A stretch of DNA of 64,000 nucleotides, taken from positions 1-64,000 of the forward strand of contig NZ_LQIW01000011.1 of NCBI RefSeq assembly GCF_001500025.1, written 5' to 3'. Positions 8,220 to 16,301 of this stretch are shown piece by piece (position 1 is the stretch's first letter; each line of letters begins with the position of its first letter). The notes under the pieces are model-generated. The model did not search any database. It was given only the letters and a program-made list of their open reading frames with translations, and was not told where the DNA came from. This DNA is from Mycobacterium sp. IS-1590 (GTDB lineage: Bacteria > Actinomycetota > Actinomycetes > Mycobacteriales > Mycobacteriaceae). The position numbers were made by a program, and so were the translations under genes.

Positions 8220-9491
8220 TTGACCACGCTGGAAACGCTCGACTTCTTTCATGACGACGCGTTGATCGCCGACCCGTATCCAGTCCTCGCCCGGATGCGC
8301 GAGACAAGCCCGGTGCTGCGCGAGCCGGTGCACGGCGTCATGGTGGTCACCGGCTACAACGAAGTGCTGTCGGTCGTCGGCGATCCGGAGACGTTCTCCT
8401 CGTGCAACTCCACGACGGGTTTTCTGGCCGGCTTCCCGGTTCCCCTGGAGGGGCTCGACGGGGCGGAGGTCCGCGCGCTGATCGAAGCCCATCGCGACAA
8501 GCTGCCGTTCAGCGACCAATTGCCCTCGTTCGATCCGCCCAAGCACACCGCCCATCGGTCGCTCCTCTCGCGTTTGATCACACCCAAGCGCCTCAAAGAG
8601 AACGAGGAGTTCATGTGGCGCCTCGCCGACAGAGTGCTCGACCCCTTCCTGGCGGCCGGCGGCGGCGAGTTCATCAGGGAAGTCGCCAACCCGTTCGCGC
8701 TCCTGGTCATCGCCGACTTGTTGGGTGTTCCCGAAGAAGACCACGCCGAGCTCACCGCCGAGTTGACCCGTGACGTCGCCCTGGGCAGCGCCGGCGGGGA
8801 AACCGCGATGGCGCACTCGCCGCTCGAGTACCTCTACGCGCGCTTCACCGACTACATCGACGAGCGGCGCCAGTCACCGCGCGGCGACGTCATGACCGAG
8901 ATGGCCATGGCCACGTTTCCGGATGGATCGGTGCCCGAGGTCATCGACGTGGTTCGCGTTGCGGCCAACCTCTTTTCGGCCGGCCAGGAGACGACCGTTC
9001 GACTGCTGTCCTCTGCGCTCAAGATGCTGGCCGAGGATGCGCGACTCCAGGAGCGGCTACGCGAGACTCCGGAGGCGATCCCCAACTTCATCGAGGAGGC
9101 CCTGCGGTTCGAGAGCCCCATCAAGGGCGACTTCAGGTTGGCCCGTGCCGCGACGACGGTCGGCGGCGTGGAGGTTCCCGCGGGTACGACCATGATGGTG
9201 CACTTCGGCGCCGCCAACCGCGACCCCCGCCAGTTCGAGAACCCGGATGTGTTCGATCCTGATCGGCCGAATGCGCGCCGGCACATCGGATTCGGACGAG
9301 GCGTCCACAGCTGTATCGGTGCTCCGCTGGCGCGTTCGGAGGGCCGAGTGCTCCTTCAGCGGCTGCACGAGCGCACGGCCGAGATACGGATCGACGACGC
9401 CGCACACGGCCCCGCCGGAAGCCGGCGGTTCGACTACGTGCCCACCTATATCCTGCGCGGACTCACCGATCTACACGTGAAGGTGGACTGA
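8220..9491 (+). CDS. Cytochrome P450 (first of two close paralogues)
   Basis: A 423-residue soluble bacterial P450. I-helix oxygen-activation motif AGQETT at 254-259; ExxR as EALR at 293-296; heme-binding loop FGRGVHSCIG with Cys365. It should hydroxylate a hydrophobic substrate using electrons from the ferredoxin encoded next. The start is TTG at 8220, preceded by a strong GAGGAG; an ATG at 8136 would place coding sequence across the operator and is rejected. Many stretches, such as PFSDQLP, TPKRLKENE, FMWRLADR and ATFPDGSVPEVID, are nearly identical to the P450 at 22205-23506, so the two are recent paralogues or act on related compounds. Confidence 0.93.
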   Translation: MTTLETLDFFHDDALIADPYPVLARMRETSPVLREPVHGVMVVTGYNEVLSVVGDPETFSSCNSTTGFLAGFPVPLEGLDGAEVRALIEAHRDKLPFSDQLPSFDPPKHTAHRSLLSRLITPKRLKENEEFMWRLADRVLDPFLAAGGGEFIREVANPFALLVIADLLGVPEEDHAELTAELTRDVALGSAGGETAMAHSPLEYLYARFTDYIDERRQSPRGDVMTEMAMATFPDGSVPEVIDVVRVAANLFSAGQETTVRLLSSALKMLAEDARLQERLRETPEAIPNFIEEALRFESPIKGDFRLARAATTVGGVEVPAGTTMMVHFGAANRDPRQFENPDVFDPDRPNARRHIGFGRGVHSCIGAPLARSEGRVLLQRLHERTAEIRIDDAAHGPAGSRRFDYVPTYILRGLTDLHVKVD

Positions 9492-9492
9492 G

Positions 9493-9699
9493 ATGAGGGT
9501 TTCCGTCGACGAGGATGCGTGCCGCGGACACGGAGTCTGCGTATCGCTGTGTCCGTCGGTGTTCGTCATCGCCGACCTCGGCTACGCGGAGGCGGCAGAT
9601 CCCGAAATACCCGCTGCTCTGGAAGCGTCGGTAATCGGCGCCGCGCGGAGCTGTCCCGAAAGCGCCATACACGTCGCCAAGGAGAACCATGTCAATTGA
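9493..9699 (+). CDS. [3Fe-4S]-type ferredoxin, P450 redox partner
   Basis: A 68-residue small ferredoxin. Cluster ligands are Cys10, Cys16 and Cys54, with Cys20 followed by Pro; residue 13, where a 4Fe protein would have a cysteine, is His, as in mycobacterial P450-linked 3Fe-4S ferredoxins. The ATG lies one base after the P450 stop, and the gene overlaps the following SDR by 11 bases. It should pass electrons from a ferredoxin reductase, not encoded here, to the adjacent P450. It may also serve the second P450 at 22 kb, which has no ferredoxin neighbour. Confidence 0.92.
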   Translation: MRVSVDEDACRGHGVCVSLCPSVFVIADLGYAEAADPEIPAALEASVIGAARSCPESAIHVAKENHVN

Positions 9700-10543
9700 C
9701 TTCGATCGCAAGGGCCGCAAGGCCTTCGACTTGTCCGGCAAGGTCGTCGTGATGGTGGGAGCGGGACAAAGTCCCGGCCCCGGCATGGGGAACGGGCGGG
9801 CCATCTCGCTTCTGGCGGCGCGCCATGGCGCGGAGGTCGTCGCCGTCGATGTGAACCCCGCAGCGGTGAAGGAAACGGTCGAGATGATCGTCGCCGAAGG
9901 TGGAAACGCCTACGCCATCGAAGCCGACGTCGCCAGTAAAGACGACTGCCAGAGGATCTTCGATACCGCGATGGCGACCAGCGGTCACGTGGACGGGATG
10001 GTGTACAGCGTGGCGACCAACCCGCCGTTCGACTTCGACTCGAACTCGATGACCGTCGAGAACTTCAACCACGGCATCAACGTCAACATGCTGGGCTGCT
10101 ATCACTGCAATCTCTTTGCCGCACAATGTATGGAGCGCAACGACGGCGACACCGCCGGAAGCATCGTCAACATCTCGTCGATCGCCAGCGTCAAGAACGA
10201 GCTCGGCCTCAACATCGGCATCATGCCCTACGCATTGGGCAAATGCGGTCTGAACCACATCACCGAACTGGCCGCCGTCCAGTTCGCCGAGGCCGGAATC
10301 CGGGTCAACACATTGATGTTGGGGCCCATCAACTCCGTACTGGCCAATCGGGATTCGCAATCGCTGTTCGGAGTGGACGCCGACGAGGCGACCGAACGGC
10401 ACAACGACGTCGTCAAGCTCAAGATGGGCCGCGCCAGCGTCTGGGAATCGGCGTACGCCGCGCTATACCTGCTCGCCGACGAATCGCGGTTCATGACCGG
10501 CCAACAGATCCGCCTGGACGGTGGCGCCACTCTGGTCCGGTGA
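9689..10543 (+). CDS. SDR family oxidoreductase in the P450 operon
   Basis: A 284-residue short-chain dehydrogenase. The nucleotide-binding loop is an expanded variant, GAGQSPGPGMGNG at about residues 25-37, rather than plain TGxxxGxG. The active site shows NISSIAS followed by YALGK (YxxxK), and the C-terminus ends in the usual TGQQIRLDGGATLV. Its ATG overlaps the ferredoxin stop by 11 bases, so translation is coupled. A natural reading is that the P450 makes an alcohol which this enzyme oxidises, but substrate and cofactor are not determinable. Confidence 0.9.
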   Translation: MSIDFDRKGRKAFDLSGKVVVMVGAGQSPGPGMGNGRAISLLAARHGAEVVAVDVNPAAVKETVEMIVAEGGNAYAIEADVASKDDCQRIFDTAMATSGHVDGMVYSVATNPPFDFDSNSMTVENFNHGINVNMLGCYHCNLFAAQCMERNDGDTAGSIVNISSIASVKNELGLNIGIMPYALGKCGLNHITELAAVQFAEAGIRVNTLMLGPINSVLANRDSQSLFGVDADEATERHNDVVKLKMGRASVWESAYAALYLLADESRFMTGQQIRLDGGATLVR

Positions 10544-10564
10544 CACCACCGACGGAGCGAGGGG

Positions 10565-10846
10565 TCAACAGAGCCGCAGTAGAGCGCGGCTGACGATGTC
10601 CATCGCCGCACCGGTCGAGATGCCGAGGTCCGCGCTGATCATGTTGACCGCGTCCGGTGCCAGGACACCGACGCTGGTGGCGGCGCAGGCCCGGTAGCCC
10701 TGCGTGACCAGTTCCTCGGCCGTCAGGAACGAATACCGCGGTTGGAGGTCACGCAGGAACTCGTCCTCGGTCGCTCCGGCGGGTGCCGCTACCGCCACGG
10801 CAACCATGAGACCTACCGCCGAGGCGGCAACGCCGAGGTAACGCAT
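10565..10846 (-). CDS. Small exported DUF732-type protein
   Basis: A 93-residue protein with a signal peptide (MRYLGVAASAVGLMVAVAVAAPAGA) and a short helical domain matching the DUF732 pattern: DEFLRDL, a Gly-Tyr-x-Ala-Cys motif (GYRACAA), and a terminal cysteine (LRLC) that could pair with it as a disulfide. AAGGGGG precedes the ATG. DUF732 proteins are abundant in mycobacteria and of unknown function. It is convergent with the SDR gene. The 178 bases upstream hold no gene; a 7-base inverted repeat (GTCGTCC/GGACGAC, 10865-10887) is the only structure seen there. Confidence 0.82.
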   Translation of the reverse strand: MRYLGVAASAVGLMVAVAVAAPAGATEDEFLRDLQPRYSFLTAEELVTQGYRACAATSVGVLAPDAVNMISADLGISTGAAMDIVSRALLRLC

Positions 10847-11024
10847 TCGAACCCCCTTGAGTCAGTCGTCCGAGGTCCAGGGACGACATCTGGTGGTCGG
10901 CTGATTCGATGGTAATTTCGCGCGCGTCCGCTCGGAAGGAAATCAGCAAATACCGTCGACGTTGCCGACCCACCACAAGGAGCCGCCGCGTATATCCGAG
11001 GACCGGCGCCAGGGCCGTCAGAAA

Positions 11025-11744
11025 TCAGGTGTGGCATTCACACTGCGACGCCCTGGTGGAGGTGGCCTCCAGAAGGTCTGCGTCGCCGCCGTCGGGCCGC
11101 CAGTCGAAGGGAAAGTGCTTGCTCGAGCCGCCGTGGTATTCGTGAGACCACTCGAACCCGGCGGCGTGATCACGCTCGACAACGCCCCACGTGGCGACCT
11201 GCCCGGGGCCGACCTCCGCTCCCGGGGCGTTGACGGTGGTGACGCGCCGATTCGGATCAGATGTGGGGCCGGTCAGCGCGCCGACCCGCACATCGACCTT
11301 CCCAGGAATCTCGGCGCGCCAGTAGGCCAGGTCATCTGCAGATTCAAACGTGATGGGGGCGTATTCGATGCTGCGTAAATCGGCGATGAGAGATGCGAAT
11401 TCGGCAGGCCAGCCGCCTTCCTTGCCGGTGAAGATCCGCTTCAGCGCGTGACGCTGGTCGGCGTCGGCACGGGCATCGATGTAGAACATCAACCTCATCA
11501 TCGCGTTGGGATCATCGACCCACATGTTCCCCGTGAATTCCCCCAGAGAGACGACGTTCAACCCGGCGAGATCCACGTCGCCGAAGTACCCGTCACGGAT
11601 GTGCCACACGAGGGTGAACAGACAGTCGCCGTGCGTGGGCTCCTGAGCGAAGCTGCACGGGCAGGGCAGTTTGCAGCTACACACGTCGAACCAGTCGCCG
11701 CGAAGGTGCCAGTCGACCACTGTCGGGGTTGTCGTCGCCATCAT
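11025..11744 (-). CDS. DUF1326 cysteine-motif protein behind a CsoR-like operator
   Basis: A 239-residue DUF1326 protein. The N-terminal domain has the characteristic cysteine cluster DVCSCKLPCPC (Cys22, 24, 28, 30), an excellent thiol or metal site, and the protein ends in CECHT with two more Cys/His ligands. No signal peptide or membrane segment is seen, so it is probably cytoplasmic. The paired ATGs at 11744/11741 follow a strong GGAGGAGAGG; the upstream GTG extension would read through the operator and is rejected. The operator at 11761-11775 suggests induction by Cu(I) or by persulfide. Its biochemical role is not established. Confidence 0.85.
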   Translation of the reverse strand: MMATTTPTVVDWHLRGDWFDVCSCKLPCPCSFAQEPTHGDCLFTLVWHIRDGYFGDVDLAGLNVVSLGEFTGNMWVDDPNAMMRLMFYIDARADADQRHALKRIFTGKEGGWPAEFASLIADLRSIEYAPITFESADDLAYWRAEIPGKVDVRVGALTGPTSDPNRRVTTVNAPGAEVGPGQVATWGVVERDHAAGFEWSHEYHGGSSKHFPFDWRPDGGDADLLEATSTRASQCECHT

Positions 11745-11760
11745 CCGATCCTCTCCTCCA

Positions 11761-11775
11761 TACCCCGGGGGGGTA
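11761..11775 (-). promoter_or_regulatory. CsoR-family-like operator, DUF1326 side
   Basis: TACCCC-GGG-GGGGTA has perfect 6-base arms around three bases. This matches the G-tract operators of the CsoR/CstR (DUF156) repressor family known from copper- and persulfide-responsive genes. It lies immediately upstream of the DUF1326 Shine-Dalgarno. The repressor gene is not in the window. Confidence 0.72.
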
Positions 11776-11818
11776 TCTGATGGTGAGACCCTAGCTGCTC
11801 GCCGCACTGGTGCGCAAG

Positions 11819-11837
11819 TACCCCAGGGGGGTATCTT
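11819..11837 (+). promoter_or_regulatory. CsoR-family-like operator overlapping a -10 box, rhodanese side
   Basis: TACCCC-AGG-GGGGTA (11819-11833) is the second copy of the same operator. Its right edge runs into TATCTT (11832-11837), a TANNNT -10 box. Six bases separate that box from the ATG at 11844, so transcription would start on the start codon. Repressor binding would directly cover the promoter. Confidence 0.7.
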
Positions 11838-11843
11838 CGGAAT

Positions 11844-12305
11844 ATGTTCGAAGCATCTCGATCCACAGTGGTCACCCGATCGTCACGCCTGCTTGCCTCG
11901 GTACTGACGGCAGCCGGCGTAATGGGCTTGAGCGCGTGCGCGTCGGATGATGTTCCCCCGACCGCGACCTCGCGACTCGAGCCGGCGAGCGCCGCGCGGC
12001 TGGTGGACCCGGGGGAGTTCGCCGCAGCGATCGCCGAGCCCGATCGTGTGACCGTGAACGTGCACGTGCCCTTCGAGGGCGACATCCCGGGCACAGACCT
12101 GTCGATCCCGTTCGATCAGATCGCCGCGCGAGCTGCACTCCTTCCCGCCGATCGCAGCGCCCCCCTGGCCATCTACTGCCGCTCTGGACCGATGAGTACG
12201 GTTGCGGCCCAATCACTTCGCGAGCTCGGCTACATCGACATCATCGAACTCCGCGGGGGCATGCGCGCGTGGCAGGCCGACGGCCGTCAGGTGTCGGGCG
12301 TCTGA
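11844..12305 (+). CDS. Rhodanese-domain lipoprotein (sulfurtransferase)
   Basis: A 153-residue protein with a signal peptide ending in the lipobox GLSAC (Cys32), followed by a single rhodanese domain. The active-site loop is YCRSGPMS with Cys112, the residue expected to carry the persulfide; NVHVPFEGDIPGT fits the rhodanese strand/loop preceding it, and GGMRAWQADG closes the domain. It is predicted to act outside the membrane, moving sulfane sulfur from donors such as thiosulfate or persulfides. The CsoR-like operator over its promoter suggests a persulfide (CstR-like) or copper signal. It is divergent from DUF1326. Start at ATG 11844 is probably leaderless. Confidence 0.87.
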   Translation: MFEASRSTVVTRSSRLLASVLTAAGVMGLSACASDDVPPTATSRLEPASAARLVDPGEFAAAIAEPDRVTVNVHVPFEGDIPGTDLSIPFDQIAARAALLPADRSAPLAIYCRSGPMSTVAAQSLRELGYIDIIELRGGMRAWQADGRQVSGV

Positions 12306-12329
12306 CATATCATTCTGAGGCGCAGTGCC

Positions 12330-13592
12330 TTACGGCCGTGTGATCGAAGTACGGACCGCCTGAGGCTGAAGTCTGCCGGTGCGGTCCAGCCGGTAGAGCG
12401 CGAAGGCCGCCGCCACCCCGATGGCGCTCAACACGAGCCACGTCAGCTCTGGCGCTCCGGCTTCGGCGGTCTTCTGCATGAGCGTTCCCGTGGCGAGATT
12501 GCCCAGGAGAATCCCGATTCCGACGATGGTGTTGTAGAACCCGTAGTGCGTTCCGACCAACCGGCCGCCGGCCAGCGATACCACCGTGTCCATTTCGAAA
12601 GGGAACACAGCGGCCGATCCGATTGCCAGCACTGCGGCACCGACGAGAAGTGCAACCACCGCAGCGATCTCGCCGGCACGGCTACCGTCGGGCAGCACGG
12701 CCATCGGGATGAACGATGACGCGAGAATCAGCAAGCCGATAACCAGCGAGTGCCCGGGCCCCCACCGCTCGGCGAACCACCGTGTGATCTTCAGCTGGCC
12801 GGCGACCGCGACCAGTCCGGAGATGACGAAGACACCCGCGACCACGAACGCTTCCGAATTCGGCATCAGGGCCTTTGCCTGTAGCGGTAGCGCCAGATAG
12901 ACCTGGAAGGAGAGCACATACGAGCCGATCATTGCCGCCGCGAACAACAGGAAGGACCGGTTGGCCACGACGGTTCGCCAGTCGTCCAGTATCGAGGACT
13001 CTTCCCGGGGCTGGGTGGGGTTGTTCTGCGGGAGCGCGAAGAGTTGCGCGATTGTCAAAGCCGCGAATATCGCGGCCGCCGCAGCGGCTGCAATACGAAA
13101 GTCGAGGACCATCAGCGCCAGGCCGACCAGCGGACCGGCGAGGATGCCGCCCTGGTAGAAGACGTTGAACAGGGCGAAAGCCTCGACACGACGGGCGCCG
13201 GCATCGGCGGCGAGGTATGCGCGCACTGCCGGATTGAACAATGCCCCGGCGAAACCTGTTGCCGCGGAGGCGATCAGGACGGTGGGTAACGAGTCGGCGA
13301 TGATCAGCATGCCGAAGCCGACGGTGCGCAGTAGGCAACCGGCGACGATCAGCGGCTTGTATCCGATACGGTCGGCCAACGTTCCGCCGACGATGAACAT
13401 GCCCTGCTGGGAGAAGTTGCGCACCCCCAGGACCAGGCCGACGGCCCAGGCGGCCAGCCCTAGCGGCCCGGCGAGGTAGCCGGCCAGATACGGCATCAGC
13501 ATGTAGAAGCCGAGATTGATGCCGAACTGGTTGATCATCAGCAGTCGGCTCGGCCATCCGAAACTGCGGAACTCGGCGACGAGACCCCTCAT
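12330..13592 (-). CDS. MFS transporter, Rv0849-like, in the lpqS-cysK2 operon
   Basis: A 420-residue major facilitator with about 12 hydrophobic segments and the loop motif [13 protein letters not shown] between TM2 and TM3. The ATG at 13592 overlaps the cysK2 TGA by four bases (ATGA), so it is translationally coupled; an upstream start at 13637 is less likely. The order lpqS-cysK2-MFS is the one I recall for M. tuberculosis Rv0847-Rv0849, a unit under the copper-responsive repressor RicR. The transported molecule is unknown; a thiol, a sulfur compound or a copper ligand are possibilities by context only. Confidence 0.85.
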   Translation of the reverse strand: MRGLVAEFRSFGWPSRLLMINQFGINLGFYMLMPYLAGYLAGPLGLAAWAVGLVLGVRNFSQQGMFIVGGTLADRIGYKPLIVAGCLLRTVGFGMLIIADSLPTVLIASAATGFAGALFNPAVRAYLAADAGARRVEAFALFNVFYQGGILAGPLVGLALMVLDFRIAAAAAAAIFAALTIAQLFALPQNNPTQPREESSILDDWRTVVANRSFLLFAAAMIGSYVLSFQVYLALPLQAKALMPNSEAFVVAGVFVISGLVAVAGQLKITRWFAERWGPGHSLVIGLLILASSFIPMAVLPDGSRAGEIAAVVALLVGAAVLAIGSAAVFPFEMDTVVSLAGGRLVGTHYGFYNTIVGIGILLGNLATGTLMQKTAEAGAPELTWLVLSAIGVAAAFALYRLDRTGRLQPQAVRTSITRP

Positions 13593-14698
13593 CGCATTGC
13601 CCCTACCGGGTCCACGATCGTTGCGCACCGTGTCCACGAGGACACCACCCGTTGTCTTGGATCGTTGATGACCTCCGGTTCGGCGGAAGGTGTTTCGTCC
13701 AGAAGACCGTGCTCGCGGCAGAAATCGTCGTTGTAGATGGTGTCGAAGTAGCGCTGTGGCCCATCGGGGAAGATCGCCGCGATCGTCATATCAGCTGGAT
13801 AGGTGCGCGCCGCCCAGCCGGCGACCAGAGCCACCGCTCCGACACTCCAACCGCCACTGGCGTAATGGGTGGCTGCCATCGTGCGGCACGCCCACACGGC
13901 TTCGGCAGGGGCGACCCAATGGACCTCGTTGAAGGCCCCGTAGTCGACGTTTCCCGGATAGATGCTCGACCCCAGGCCGCGCATCAGTCGTGTCGAGGCC
14001 GGTTGGCCGAAGATGGTGGAACCCACCGTGTCGACCCCGATCAAGTGCATGTCGGGGTTGAATTCCCGCAACACCCGCGCCACGCCGGCAGAGTGACCGC
14101 CGGTACCGACCGAGCAGACCAGCACGTCGACCGTGCCGAGTTGAGCGTGCAATTCCAAGGCCAGCCCGCGGTACGCGTCGACGTTGTCGGGGTTGTTGTA
14201 CTGATCCGGATACCACGCGCTCTCGTCGGCGGCCAGCACCTGCAGCACCCGGTCACGACGCGCCTGCTGCCAGCCGCCGTCGGGATGCGGCTCGGTCACC
14301 AGGTCGACATCGGCGCCATACGCCCGCAGCATTCGCTGGATGATCGGCTCCATGCCGGGATCTGTCACCAGGGTGACCGGATGCCGATAGACGGTGCCGG
14401 CCAGTGCCAGGCCCAAACCCAAAGTACCGCTGGTCGATTCGACTATTCGGCCACCTGGGCGGAGCGTACCGCTGGCCCGCGCCCGCTCCACCATGTACAT
14501 GGCCGGGCGGTCCTTCATGCCACCAGGACTGAAGCCCTCGAGCTTGGCCCAGAAGCCTCGATGAGCCGGCGCAAAGGGTTCTGCAATGCGCAACACCGGG
14601 GTGTGGCCGACCATCGTGCCCGGCCGGTCATAGCGGCCCAGGCATCTCTGACCAGGGGTTGGCGGTTTCAGATTATGAAGGGACAGAACGTGATTCAT
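13589..14698 (-). CDS. cysK2: PLP-dependent cysteine synthase family enzyme, CysK2-like
   Basis: A 369-residue fold-type II PLP enzyme. The Schiff-base lysine lies in [15 protein letters not shown]; the substrate loop STSGTLG and the phosphate-binding GTGGHSAG are clear. Length and N-terminal extension ([13 protein letters not shown]) fit CysK2 of M. tuberculosis, described as an S-sulfocysteine synthase using O-phosphoserine and thiosulfate, rather than CysK1 or CysM. The symbol rests on gene order and recalled sequence, not a search. Neighbours are an LpqS-like gene upstream and an MFS gene overlapping by four bases. Placement beside a rhodanese suggests shared use of thiosulfate or persulfide, which is inference. 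Confidence 0.82.
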   Translation of the reverse strand: MNHVLSLHNLKPPTPGQRCLGRYDRPGTMVGHTPVLRIAEPFAPAHRGFWAKLEGFSPGGMKDRPAMYMVERARASGTLRPGGRIVESTSGTLGLGLALAGTVYRHPVTLVTDPGMEPIIQRMLRAYGADVDLVTEPHPDGGWQQARRDRVLQVLAADESAWYPDQYNNPDNVDAYRGLALELHAQLGTVDVLVCSVGTGGHSAGVARVLREFNPDMHLIGVDTVGSTIFGQPASTRLMRGLGSSIYPGNVDYGAFNEVHWVAPAEAVWACRTMAATHYASGGWSVGAVALVAGWAARTYPADMTIAAIFPDGPQRYFDTIYNDDFCREHGLLDETPSAEPEVINDPRQRVVSSWTRCATIVDPVGAMR

Positions 14699-14809
14699 CT
14701 ACATGCATCGCTTCTGCGTCGAGCCGCGGAAATCAATACGCGGCAGCTGAAAAGGGGCGACGGTCACCGACCGTGCCGCAACCAGGCGGCGTGGTCTGAC
14801 GCCGCCGGA

Positions 14810-15211
14810 TCAGCGTCGCGCGATGCAGAGCCGGGTGAGCAGCACCCGGCCGGACAGAACGGACGGTCGTGATTTTGGCGGGCCTCGGATGGCGGCCAGC
14901 GCCGGTTGATGCCAGCACGCCGCGACGACCGCGAGCGCAGCGATCAGCCCCAACAGCACCAGTGAGGTGGACGCGCGCGGAAGAACCGCCTCGGCGAGCG
15001 TATCCGGGGGCACGGTGGGCGACGCATCACCGATGTGCTGATGATCAAGGACTATCGGGTGATCACCGACGAGGGCCGACGAAAGTGCATGTGGCCCGTG
15101 CGCCGGGGTGACCTCGTCGACTGGCAGCGCCCATTGGGCGGCGACGGCGACGAGCCATAGCGCCACGCCCAGCGCGAGCGCCGCGCGGATCCGCGACGCC
15201 GGGACGGCCAT
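14810..15211 (-). CDS. lpqS: LpqS-like exported or membrane-anchored small protein
   Basis: A 133-residue protein with an N-terminal hydrophobic segment (ALALGVALWLVAVAAQWAL), a histidine-containing region (HGPH, GDHPIVLDHQH), a second hydrophobic stretch (SLVLLGLIAALAVVAAC) and a basic tail LLTRLCIARR. That tail and the position before cysK2-MFS match my recollection of M. tuberculosis LpqS, a RicR-regulated copper-linked protein. Where LpqS has a lipobox cysteine this protein has AAQW, so lipidation is doubtful. ATG 15211 is chosen; GTG 15223 is possible. A degenerate TTGCCGAGGGTA at 15228-15239 just upstream could be a weak RicR-type box. Confidence 0.62.
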   Translation of the reverse strand: MAVPASRIRAALALGVALWLVAVAAQWALPVDEVTPAHGPHALSSALVGDHPIVLDHQHIGDASPTVPPDTLAEAVLPRASTSLVLLGLIAALAVVAACWHQPALAAIRGPPKSRPSVLSGRVLLTRLCIARR

Positions 15212-15441
15212 CTGGTATCTCACAATGTTGCCGAGGGTAGCAGCGGCATGGCGATCGCCTTACTCGCCCAAGGACTTGACGCCATCTCGTTATCGGGTCG
15301 CGACATCAGTGCTTCCGCGCATGCTTGAAGCCCTGATCAGAGCGTGTGCAGAGGATCCGCGACCGCCGGGAACTGGGCGTCAGAATCTGGTCCGTCCGCT
15401 GTTGAGGGCCGGGCTTCTTCATCAAATCTTGAGAAAACGAC

Positions 15442-15478
15442 TACAGCAGTCCTACAGCCCTTCGAGAAGACTTACAGC
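15442..15478. repeat. Three direct TACAGC repeats upstream of the DUF305 gene
   Basis: TACAGC occurs at 15442, 15453 and 15473, spaced 11 and 20 bases apart, close to one and two helical turns; the first two extend to CTACAGC. Direct repeats at 11-base spacing are typical of OmpR/PhoB family binding sites. The array lies 34-70 bases before the DUF305 start, and an OmpR-type regulator is encoded at 17456-18268. Confidence 0.45.
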
Positions 15479-15511
15479 GAATCGGTTCGTGATGGACGTG
15501 GAGGATGTGTG

Positions 15512-16243
15512 GTGAAGGTGAACAGGCCCACTGCGGTCGCAGCGGCGGTGCTGGCCGCAGCGTCGGTGGTCGCAGCGTGTAGTGACTCTGGTACCAACCA
15601 GGAGACGACATCTCGTGCTCCCACTCAAAGCGTGAGTGCAGCGCCGGCTGAAAGCCACAATCATGCCGACGTGATGTTCGCCCACCACATGATTCCGCAT
15701 CACCAACAGGCGGTCGAGATGAGCGACATGATCTTGGAGAAGCAGGGCATCGACTCACGAGTGGCCGACATGGCGAGGCAGATCAAGGATGCGCAGGGCC
15801 CCGAGATCGAACAGATGCAGGGTTGGCTCGACCAGTGGGGTATGCCCGGACCGGGCGGGATGCCCGGGCCCGAAGGCACTGGTGGCAACATGCCCCCCGG
15901 TCATGGCGGAATGCATGGTTCTGGAACCGAAACCGTCTCTCCCCCGGCATCACCCGCACCGAGCGGGTCGATGATGCCGGGGATGCCGGGGATGGGAAAC
16001 ATGTCGGGCATGGAGGGGATGATGTCGCCGGCCGATATGCAGGCCCTGCAGAACGCTCAAGGCGTCGAGGCCAGCAAGCTCTTCCTTACCCAGATGATTC
16101 AGCACCACCAGGGCGCGATCACCATGGCGCAGAACGAGATCGACAACGGTCAGTATCCCGAGGCCGTCGCGCTGGCCAAGTCAATAGTGAGCAGCCAGCA
16201 GAGGGAGATCGACACGATGAACGAGATACTCAAGTCCCTGTAG
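15512..16243 (+). CDS. DUF305 Met/His-rich lipoprotein
   Basis: A 243-residue predicted lipoprotein (signal ending VVAAC, Cys23). The DUF305 domain shows the two characteristic histidine motifs: MFAHHMIPHHQQAVEMSDM and FLTQMIQHHQGAITMAQNEI. Between them is a low-complexity insert very rich in Met, Gly and Pro (GMPGPGGMPG, SMMPGMPGMGNMSGMEGMM), a likely Cu(I)-binding sequence. It should bind metal on the outer face of the membrane. The GTG at 15512 has GGAGG seven bases upstream; an open frame from 15344 has no signal peptide and is rejected. It is convergent with the sensor kinase gene and may be a target of that system. Confidence 0.87.
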   Translation: MKVNRPTAVAAAVLAAASVVAACSDSGTNQETTSRAPTQSVSAAPAESHNHADVMFAHHMIPHHQQAVEMSDMILEKQGIDSRVADMARQIKDAQGPEIEQMQGWLDQWGMPGPGGMPGPEGTGGNMPPGHGGMHGSGTETVSPPASPAPSGSMMPGMPGMGNMSGMEGMMSPADMQALQNAQGVEASKLFLTQMIQHHQGAITMAQNEIDNGQYPEAVALAKSIVSSQQREIDTMNEILKSL

Positions 16244-16301
16244 TGGTCCGCACCGCCACGGCTGACGCTGTTGATCATTCGACGGCGTGCTGCGCGTCGG
16301 G

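Noticed and set aside
11745..11807. Upstream GTG start for the DUF1326 protein
   Set aside because: It would read through the CsoR-like operator and lacks a Shine-Dalgarno, while ATG 11744 has GGAGGAGAGG.
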